Positions 7,202 to 11,893 of a DNA stretch of 11,893 bases are shown here, piece after piece. Positions within the stretch are counted from its first letter, which is position 1. Each line of letters starts with the position of its first letter. The notes beneath the pieces are model-generated. The model worked only from the letters and a program-made list of their open reading frames with translations, did not search any database and was not told the origin of the DNA. Made by a program: the position numbers and the translations under genes. The stretch is taken from the NCBI GenBank assembly GCA_937915285.1, contig CALDNG010000119.1:1-11893 (forward strand). Direction: 5' to 3'. The stretch is from an uncultured Desulfomonile sp. (GTDB lineage: Bacteria; Desulfobacterota; Desulfomonilia; Desulfomonilales; Desulfomonilaceae).

Positions 7202-8590
7202 TTATTTCCCGACGCAGAATCTCTCGAAGATCCTGTCCAGAACATCATCCGTAAATTTGCCGCCTGTTATTTCATCTATCCTATCACAGGCCGATTTTAT
7301 CTCAAACGAGACCAACTCCAGCGCTGACTTTTTTTCCAGAAGATCAATTGCAGTCCGGACATTCTGTGCGGCTGACCGCATTAGCAAAATGGCCCTTTCG
7401 TTGAGGCTACCCCTGTCGCTGAAATCAACCGATCCATGGATGGATTCCGCCAGTAGCGATATGGCCGATCTAAGCTCATCCACACCCCAGCCTTCCCTGG
7501 CGCTAATCCTGACAGTCTCATGGCTTGCCTGCAGAGGCTTGGGTATGTGAAATTGACCGGATTCAATATCAATCTTGTTAATCACAACAAGTCCTGGCTT
7601 AGTCCCTGCAGATTCGAGCAATTTAATATCATCAGCGTCCAGCGGGCTTGAAGCGTCAGTGACCAAAAGGAGCATATCGCTTTTATCGAGCCATTGAAGC
7701 GTGCGGCTTATACCTTGCTCTTCCAGTGGATCGGGCTTTTGTCTTATTCCGGCGGTATCCCCGATTCTGATGGAGATTCCGTTTATGTAGGCTTTCTCAG
7801 ACACCGGGTCGCGGGTTGTTCCAGGGGTCGGTGATGTGATCATTCGGTCTGAGCCTAACAATAAATTGAATAGTGTTGATTTACCAACGTTCGGCTTGCC
7901 AATTATCACAGCGGTGAGGCCTCTCCTTGCGAATCGTCCCGAATCCGCAGACTTCACCAAATCGCTCATCTGTTTGTGAATCCCGCAGAGACTGTCTATC
8001 GGGTGTGGAGCCACCCCCTCCTCATCGTCATCAAAGTCCAGGAAGGCCTCTATCTCGGCTCCGATGTCTTTTAGCCATGAGGATAACGATGAGATTTCAC
8101 CGGACAGCCTCTTGTCAATTCGCATACGCGCGTCATCGGCCTGTTGAGCCGTCTCGGCTTCTATCAGTTCCATCACTGCTTCGGCCTGTATGAGGTCCAT
8201 TCTCCCGGATAGAAAGGCCCTTCGGGTGAATTCGCCGCGTTGAGCCAGGCGAGCGCCTAGAGAAATAACCAGGTTGATCGTTTCATTGAGAATGACCGGA
8301 CTACCGTGCAGACTCAACTCAACAACATCCTCGCCAGTATATGAACCCGGACCAGGCATTAGAACCGCAATGCCGTCGTCTATGAGCCTTCCGGATTCCG
8401 GATGAATCACGAAACCGTACGTGGCCCGACGATCATGTAGCCGAATTTCAGATCCGCTTCCGGATTTAAATATGGAATTAATTATGTTGACGGAATGGGG
8501 ACCACTGACTCGGATCAGACCTACTCCAGAGCGCCCCGGAGGGCTGCTCAGCGCAACTATGGTGTCATTCTCGTATTCCGTATTCGACAT
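7202..8590 (-). CDS. mnmE: tRNA modification GTPase MnmE (TrmE)
   Basis: MnmE works with MnmG to add an aminomethyl or carboxymethylaminomethyl group to C5 of the wobble uridine (U34) of certain tRNAs, using folate and GTP. The 462-residue product shows the N-terminal formyl-THF domain (NDTIVALSSPPGRSGVGLIRVSG start, with YTGEDVVEL and QRGEFTRRAFLSGRMDL). The inserted G domain has G1 GKPNVGKST (231-239), G2 TPGTTRD, G3 DTAG and G4 NKID. The invariant C-terminal FCVGK carries the catalytic Cys. The ATG at 8590 gives the family's usual N-terminus; an in-frame TTG at 8602 would add four residues. Neither start has a strong ribosome-binding site. ksgA follows after 21 bp. The common yidC-jag or mnmG neighbours are absent. 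Confidence 0.96.
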   Translation of the reverse strand: MSNTEYENDTIVALSSPPGRSGVGLIRVSGPHSVNIINSIFKSGSGSEIRLHDRRATYGFVIHPESGRLIDDGIAVLMPGPGSYTGEDVVELSLHGSPVILNETINLVISLGARLAQRGEFTRRAFLSGRMDLIQAEAVMELIEAETAQQADDARMRIDKRLSGEISSLSSWLKDIGAEIEAFLDFDDDEEGVAPHPIDSLCGIHKQMSDLVKSADSGRFARRGLTAVIIGKPNVGKSTLFNLLLGSDRMITSPTPGTTRDPVSEKAYINGISIRIGDTAGIRQKPDPLEEQGISRTLQWLDKSDMLLLVTDASSPLDADDIKLLESAGTKPGLVVINKIDIESGQFHIPKPLQASHETVRISAREGWGVDELRSAISLLAESIHGSVDFSDRGSLNERAILLMRSAAQNVRTAIDLLEKKSALELVSFEIKSACDRIDEITGGKFTDDVLDRIFERFCVGK

Positions 8591-8739
8591 GCTGTGATTC
8601 AAATCTTTTGACTATCCGCTGCAAGAAGCTCACATGTTGGCGCCGTTGCGTTAACTGAGGCTGACCAACCGGCTATCAGGTAAGTTACGTCTTGATCAGC
8701 AAGAGGCAATACCGGAGTTGGACGGCCCACAAATTAATA

Positions 8740-8759
8740 GAGGCGGTGTGAGCCGCCTC
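8740..8759 (-). terminator. Possible transcription terminator of the prs-rplY unit
   Basis: A perfect 7-bp GC-rich stem (GAGGCGG/CCGCCTC) encloses a 6-nt loop. Read on the minus strand it is followed by TATTAATTT, which is T-rich but not a clean run. It lies about 130 bp past the rplY stop and upstream of mnmE, the right place to end the prs-rplY transcript. Confidence 0.45.
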
Positions 8760-8793
8760 AGGTTATTCAAGTAGCTATTGATTATGGATGTAT

Positions 8794-8823
8794 CCTCGTA
8801 CAAGGCGCATACTGCCTGCGAGG
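8794..8823 (-). other. Two-part hairpin downstream of rplY
   Basis: CCTCG (8794-8798) pairs with CGAGG (8819-8823), and inside it AGGC (8803-8806) pairs with GCCT (8814-8817), with a 4-nt versus 1-nt internal loop and a 7-nt apical loop. No T-run follows, so it is more likely a 3'-UTR structure or part of a composite terminator than a terminator alone. Confidence 0.35.
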
Positions 8824-8888
8824 AGAATTCCCTGCCGGCGTTCGGCGCGTTTAAGGCCGATGTACCGGAAATCAGGGGAATAGGCTTG

Positions 8889-9494
8889 TTACTTTGCTTC
8901 CGCCTCCTGGGCCTGTGCAGCGGCGTCCTCTTTCTTGGGCGCCAGAACGGTAGCCAGGGCCACAGATGCGTCGGTAGCCGCCTTTACGCCTTCAGGCAAC
9001 GTGATTTGACCGACGTGGATTGAATGCCCCATCTCAATTTTGGATACATCAACAACTATGACGTCAGGTATGTTGTCCGGCAGACATGAAACCCGGATCT
9101 CTCTTGCTGCAACCTGGAACATTCCACCTTTTTCGACGCCAATCGCTTTTCCTACGAACTCGAGCGGGCTCACCACCTCTATCGGTTCATCCATGAAGAC
9201 CTGAATAAAGTCCAGATGAAGCACTTTCCCATCGACCGGTCGAGTCTGTCTGTCCTTTAGCAAGGCGATCTTGGTTATTTCACCTGCGTCAGTCGCTATC
9301 TTAAGATCGAAGAGGGGGTTGTGGCCGGCCTTTTCCATCTGTGTTACGAAATCATGAGTGTCTACGGCCAGGTTAATGGGCTCGGCCTTCTTCCCGTAGA
9401 AAATTGCCGGAGCCTTGGCCATCATTCTCAATCTCCTGGCAGGGCCTTTGCCAGTCTCGTATCTTTGCTCGACATTCAATGTAATCTTGTTCAC
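8889..9494 (-). CDS. rplY (ctc): 50S ribosomal protein L25, long Ctc/TL5 form
   Basis: This protein binds 5S rRNA in the large subunit; long forms are called Ctc (general stress) or TL5. The 201-residue product is the two-domain type: an N-terminal L25 domain (about 1-90, with YETGKGPARRLR and a FYGKKAEPINL segment) and a C-terminal TL5 domain (about 95-185, starting VLHLDFIQVFMDEPIEVVSPLEFVGKAIGVEKGG in sense, ending near VALATVLAPK). The tail after that is Ala/Glu-rich and probably disordered. The start is GTG at 9494, backed by a strong GGAGG (9499-9503 on the opposite strand) five or so bases away. It follows prs by 62 bp with no intervening terminator, so shared transcription is likely. 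A TATAAT overlapping the prs stop may add a second promoter. Confidence 0.95.
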   Translation of the reverse strand: MNKITLNVEQRYETGKGPARRLRMMAKAPAIFYGKKAEPINLAVDTHDFVTQMEKAGHNPLFDLKIATDAGEITKIALLKDRQTRPVDGKVLHLDFIQVFMDEPIEVVSPLEFVGKAIGVEKGGMFQVAAREIRVSCLPDNIPDVIVVDVSKIEMGHSIHVGQITLPEGVKAATDASVALATVLAPKKEDAAAQAQEAEAK

Positions 9495-9555
9495 TACGCC
9501 TCCATGCTTTCGGGACTACGGACTCTTCGTCTATCGAGCGCGGCCCCAACTGTTC

Positions 9556-9561
9556 ATTATA
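9556..9561 (-). promoter_or_regulatory. Candidate internal -10 element for rplY
   Basis: A perfect TATAAT on the minus strand overlaps the prs stop codon and would start transcription about 55 nt before rplY. No recognisable -35 sits 16-18 bp upstream and there is no extended -10 TG, so it could be a chance hexamer made by the Val-stop codons (GTA TAA). Confidence 0.2.
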
Positions 9562-10501
9562 CAAATAATTCAGAGACTGAAACTTCTCTGTGAATTCTGC
9601 TTATGGCTTCACCCAACAACGGGGCTACCGATTCAACCTGCAACTTTGGACACATGGCGGCTTTCTCAACCGTCGGGATCGTATCCGTTATATACAGTTT
9701 CTGGATTGGTGAATCATTAATGCGCTTGACCGCCTCACCTGAAAGGACCGGGTGCGAACAGCAGGCGCTGATTTTCTTGGCCCCTGCATGCTCAAGAGCG
9801 ACAGCAGCCTTTACAAGAGTGCCGGCGGTGTCCACCATGTCGTCAAGCAACACGGCGTTCTTACCGCTAACATCTCCAATGACATTCATCACTTCGGACT
9901 CATTGGGTTTTGAACGCCTCTTGTCGATAATGGCAAGATTAGCGCCTACACGCTTGGCAAAAGCCCGAGCCCTCTCCACACCTCCGGCGTCAGGCGAAAC
10001 CACCACACAGTCGGCTCCGGCGTTCTCGGACCTGATTGATTCCGCCATTATGGGACCGGCGTACAAATGATCGACAGGGATATCAAAGAAGCCCTGGATC
10101 TGTCCGGCGTGAAGATCAATCGTCAGAACACGGTCTGCGCCTGCGGCCGTGATGATGTCCGCGATGAGCTTGGCGGTAATCGGAGCGCGACTCGCTACCT
10201 TCCTGTCCTGACGCGCATAACCGTAATACGGCATGACAGCTGTCACACGACTGGCCGACGCCCTCTTTAAGGCGTCTATCATAACCAGCAATTCCATGAT
10301 GTTGTCATTGACAGGATAGCATGTGGACTGGACTACAAATACGTCCATTCCACGAACATTCTCTTTGAACTCAACCTGTATCTCACCATCGCTGAAGTGC
10401 CCAACCATAACCATTCCCAAAGGAATGCCCATGTACCTGGTGATGTCCTCTGCAAGCGGTATATTCGAATTACCAGAGAATATCTTAAGCCCTACTCTCA
10501 T
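9557..10501 (-). CDS. prs: Ribose-phosphate pyrophosphokinase (PRPP synthase)
   Basis: The enzyme converts ribose 5-phosphate and ATP to PRPP and AMP, feeding purine, pyrimidine, histidine, tryptophan and NAD synthesis in the cytoplasm. The 314-residue product has the usual bacterial length (about 315) and all class I motifs: the N-terminal [34 protein letters not shown], the ATP-binding [10 protein letters not shown], the [18 protein letters not shown] loop, [16 protein letters not shown], and the PRPP-binding [12 protein letters not shown] near residue 220. The ATG at 10501 is preceded by AGAGGA at suitable spacing and by a strong predicted promoter. rplY follows in the same direction, an arrangement common in proteobacteria. 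The ispE and tRNA-Gln genes often found upstream elsewhere are absent. Confidence 0.97.
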   Translation of the reverse strand: MRVGLKIFSGNSNIPLAEDITRYMGIPLGMVMVGHFSDGEIQVEFKENVRGMDVFVVQSTCYPVNDNIMELLVMIDALKRASASRVTAVMPYYGYARQDRKVASRAPITAKLIADIITAAGADRVLTIDLHAGQIQGFFDIPVDHLYAGPIMAESIRSENAGADCVVVSPDAGGVERARAFAKRVGANLAIIDKRRSKPNESEVMNVIGDVSGKNAVLLDDMVDTAGTLVKAAVALEHAGAKKISACCSHPVLSGEAVKRINDSPIQKLYITDTIPTVEKAAMCPKLQVESVAPLLGEAISRIHREVSVSELFV

Positions 10502-10543
10502 TTCGATGTCCTCTGCGACGAGAAAACTATCTGTAAAACAGTC

Positions 10544-10572
10544 ATATTATGACGATAGACTTAAAGTGTCAA
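10544..10572 (-). promoter_or_regulatory. Predicted sigma70-type promoter of prs-rplY
   Basis: On the minus strand a consensus TTGACA (10572-10567) lies exactly 17 bp before TAATAT (10549-10544). AT-rich sequence immediately upstream (about 10574-10588) resembles an UP element. The transcript would start near 10537 with a leader of about 36 nt before the prs ATG. This is one of the two best promoters in the window. Confidence 0.7.
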
Positions 10573-10617
10573 CACAATAATATAATAGCAGGCAGGACGC
10601 TCTATGGCGGGGGCTGT

Positions 10618-10646
10618 TTGCCGTACAGGCGGTTTTATGTTATTTT
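10618..10646 (+). promoter_or_regulatory. Possible promoter of the small exported protein gene
   Basis: TTGCCG (10618-10623) and TATTTT (10641-10646) are 17 bp apart, each matching consensus at four of six positions. A transcript from about 10653 would have a leader of roughly 31 nt. The match is modest, but a promoter is required here because the gene diverges from prs. Confidence 0.35.
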
Positions 10647-10683
10647 GGTTAAGTGGACCATATTGTATGAGGGAGGTTGTCGA

Positions 10684-10986
10684 ATGAAAACACTCAGGGT
10701 GTTTTTCTCGATTATGATAATTGTCGCTTTTGCGTCTCCGATGGCTTTCTCAGCCACTACCGAGAGAATATCCACTACCCCCAGGACCGTTTACAACAAG
10801 ACACATCAGTGCGTGATGGTATGCCAGGGTGAAAGACCTGCGCTGGAAACACTGGAAACAGGTCTGGCCTATCTTCTGGATATACCGTTGGCGCTCATCA
10901 GCCCGGTGACCTGTCCGATAGTCACCCCACTGCTGGAGAAATATGACTCGGGCCCTGACAGGACGTATTATAAAAAAACACGCTAA
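10684..10986 (+). CDS. Small exported protein of unknown function (100 aa)
   Basis: I do not recognise this protein. Residues 1-23 form a clear Sec signal peptide (Lys/Arg start, FFSIMIIVAFA core, cleavage near AFS/A), leaving a mature peptide of about 77 residues. The mature part has a C-x3-C pair (Cys43, Cys47 in HQCVMVCQG), a third Cys77, and a hydrophobic Pro-containing stretch at about 57-83 (GLAYLLDIPLALISPVTCP) that could associate with a membrane. This stretch loosely recalls the DLPLSL-type segment of YceK/YidQ-like small lipoproteins, but there is no lipobox and the resemblance is weak. The start ATG at 10684 is chosen because GGGAGG (10671-10676) lies seven bases upstream; the frame is open further upstream to 10549 without a plausible start. 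It is transcribed alone, divergent from prs. Confidence 0.75.
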   Translation: MKTLRVFFSIMIIVAFASPMAFSATTERISTTPRTVYNKTHQCVMVCQGERPALETLETGLAYLLDIPLALISPVTCPIVTPLLEKYDSGPDRTYYKKTR

Positions 10987-11000
10987 CCGGGTGCATTAAT

Positions 11001-11022
11001 CCGTTTAATTGGAATTGGACGG
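11001..11022. repeat. Imperfect inverted repeat after the small exported protein gene
   Basis: CCGTTTAATT (11001-11010) and AATTGGACGG (11013-11022) are complementary over 10 bp with two G-T wobbles (as RNA on the + strand) around a GG centre. It begins 14 bp after the stop codon at 10986. There is no T-run after it, so intrinsic termination is uncertain. Confidence 0.4.
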
Positions 11023-11061
11023 TCTGGCTGCCTTGTCCGTGTTGGCTTGGGCCGGTTAGAA

Positions 11062-11089
11062 GGCCTGTTTGTATGCAGGAAGCCAGGCC
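11062..11089 (+). other. Weak hairpin in the convergent intergenic region
   Basis: GGCCTG (11062-11067) pairs with CAGGCC (11084-11089) around a 16-nt loop; ATTTT follows at 11096-11100. It lies between two convergent genes and could contribute to termination of the small-protein transcript, but the long loop and distant short T-run make this doubtful. Confidence 0.2.
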
Positions 11090-11201
11090 CCTGGAATTTT
11101 CGGTGATGGATGTTTGCCGGTCGGAATGATTTTTCACAGGAACGTCGCGCCATCAGACTTCCAGCACGCCCGTGCCTTCATGTCCCGACATTGTTGAGAG
11201 A

Positions 11202-11762
11202 TCATTTTAGCACGAAACACTTTTCGTCGCCGACCTCACCCTTAACATGGGCCTCAAGTTGCTTTGCGGGTATTTCCTTCAGACGGTAAACTATTTCCCA
11301 CTCTTTGGTTACCTTGCTCCACGAATACTGGTCAAGAGCTATCTTCTTTCCCTTCTGAATGTACAGGAGCATGTACCATCCGCCATAGAGCTTGGAGAAA
11401 CAGGTTTTAACATGTTTTACGTTGGGGATCTGCCTTGCAAACTCAAGCGCGTGGCGGTTCACTTCGTCCTTTTCAATCATGTCCATGGGTGTATCGCCCT
11501 GGGCCGGGGGCTGGGTGGTCATCTGGGACTTCAACTGTTGCGGCGGAGGGGGTGGTTCGAGGAGCTTCTTGAGTTCCTCATCCGAGGCTCCCTGTGGCCT
11601 CTGGGCCGACTGAGCCGTCGATTGAGCAGGCTCTGTTTTGGCCTTTTGTGGATCGGTCAGTTTGGGGTCGGTTTTTGTGAACAGTGAACCGACCGAACAG
11701 CCCAGGCAGGCGCAGGCCAGAAGCGAAACGATTAGCCGGGGAAACTTAAACAGGCGTATCAT
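11202..11762 (-). CDS. Putative lipoprotein of unknown function (186 aa)
   Basis: I do not recognise the family. From the ATG at 11762 the N-terminus is a short lipoprotein-type signal (MIRLFKFPRLIVSLLAC) with LLAC as the likely lipobox and Cys17 as the lipidated residue; Cys19 and Cys22 follow closely. A low-complexity linker rich in Pro, Gln, Lys, Ser and Thr spans about 30-95, including a run of five prolines. The C-terminal domain (about 100-186) looks folded, with GGWYMLLYIQKGKKIALDQYS and WEIVYRLKEIP, and has two cysteines (121 and 182) that could form a disulfide. The architecture suggests a membrane-anchored periplasmic domain on a flexible tether. An in-frame TTG at 11783 would add seven residues but has no ribosome-binding site and spoils the signal peptide. 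It has its own promoter and no operon partner in the window. Confidence 0.75.
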   Translation of the reverse strand: MIRLFKFPRLIVSLLACACLGCSVGSLFTKTDPKLTDPQKAKTEPAQSTAQSAQRPQGASDEELKKLLEPPPPPQQLKSQMTTQPPAQGDTPMDMIEKDEVNRHALEFARQIPNVKHVKTCFSKLYGGWYMLLYIQKGKKIALDQYSWSKVTKEWEIVYRLKEIPAKQLEAHVKGEVGDEKCFVLK

Positions 11763-11804
11763 TAATTGGTCCCAGTGGTTCAAAAATAAATGGAAGATTG
11801 ATGT

Positions 11805-11833
11805 ATCATAGCACTTCAGGCGCTATTTTTCAA
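11805..11833 (-). promoter_or_regulatory. Predicted sigma70-type promoter of the putative lipoprotein gene
   Basis: On the minus strand TTGAAA (11833-11828) and TATGAT (11810-11805) each match consensus at five of six positions and are exactly 17 bp apart. Transcription would start near 11798. This gives a 36-nt leader for the ATG at 11762 and only about 15 nt for the TTG at 11783, which supports the ATG. Confidence 0.6.
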
Positions 11834-11870
11834 TGCTTACCTAGCCTCGAATAATTCCCGCCGTCCACGT

Positions 11871-11880
11871 AGTAATTACT
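11871..11880. repeat. Perfect 10-bp palindrome upstream of the lipoprotein promoter
   Basis: AGTAATTACT is a perfect palindrome, about 40 bp upstream of the -35 element of the lipoprotein promoter. A regulator site is possible from its position, but a 10-bp palindrome also occurs by chance. Confidence 0.25.
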
Positions 11881-11893
11881 GCGGCTTGATCTT

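Larger units (their letters stand above)
8591..8888. other. Gene-free stretch between rplY and mnmE
   Basis: No convincing gene is present on either strand. The region holds two hairpins (8740-8759 and 8794-8823) described separately. The part closest to mnmE should contain its promoter, but I see no good -35/-10 pair. Genes such as pth and ychF, which often follow prs-rplY in deltaproteobacteria, are not here. A tRNA-like TTCAAAT near 8598 has no supporting stem. Confidence 0.6.

Noticed and set aside
8590..8620. tRNA TpsiC-like sequence (gattcaaatc)
   Set aside because: The flanking bases do not form a T stem, and no acceptor stem, anticodon arm or CCA end could be placed around it.
8778..9023. 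81-residue open frame on the + strand over the rplY 3' end
   Set aside because: It mostly mirrors rplY coding sequence and lacks a ribosome-binding site and recognisable features.
10922..11137. 71-residue minus-strand open frame between the two orphan genes
   Set aside because: It overlaps the end of the small exported protein gene, has no ribosome-binding site that I can see, and has unremarkable composition.
1..11893. CRISPR arrays, insertion sequences, phage genes, att sites, rRNA
   Set aside because: No direct-repeat arrays, transposase or integrase sequences, terminal inverted repeats or rRNA segments were seen; every long reading frame is explained by the genes listed.

Overview
The window looks like an ordinary chromosomal segment of a Gram-negative bacterium, most likely a deltaproteobacterium (Desulfobacterota or Syntrophobacterales-like). 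This placement is inferred from a tripartite RND pump, exported proteins and lipoproteins, moderate GC, several TTG/GTG starts, and a prs-rplY pair with a long Ctc/TL5-type L25. No rRNA, tRNA, mobile element, CRISPR array or phage gene was found.

Layout, left to right. (1) 1-3149, +: the inner-membrane pump subunit of an AcrB/MexB-type efflux system, missing only about four bases at its 5' end. (2) 3288-6305, +: a three-gene iron-type ABC importer operon. A FecCD/BtuC-like permease overlaps its ATPase by ATGA, and an exported substrate-binding protein follows. A Fur-box-like sequence overlaps the predicted promoter, so iron-regulated uptake is the best reading; the actual ligand is unknown. 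(3) 8590-6323, -: mnmE (tRNA wobble-uridine modification GTPase) followed after 21 bp by ksgA/rsmA (16S rRNA dimethyladenosine transferase). This pair modifies translation RNAs and converges on the ABC operon with only 17 bp between stop codons. (4) 8591-8888: a gene-free stretch with two hairpins, probably the end of the next transcript. (5) 10501-8889, -: prs (PRPP synthase) and rplY/ctc (ribosomal protein L25), with a clear sigma70-type promoter ahead of prs. (6) 10684-10986, +: a small unrecognised exported protein. (7) 11762-11202, -: an unrecognised putative lipoprotein with its own good sigma70-type promoter.

The genes form separate housekeeping and transport units rather than one pathway. 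I found no convincing evidence of a new multi-gene system. The least explained items are the two unrecognised exported proteins (10684-10986 and 11202-11762) and the structured non-coding stretches at 8740-8823 and 11001-11089. The most testable regulatory prediction is the Fur-like site at 3256-3274.
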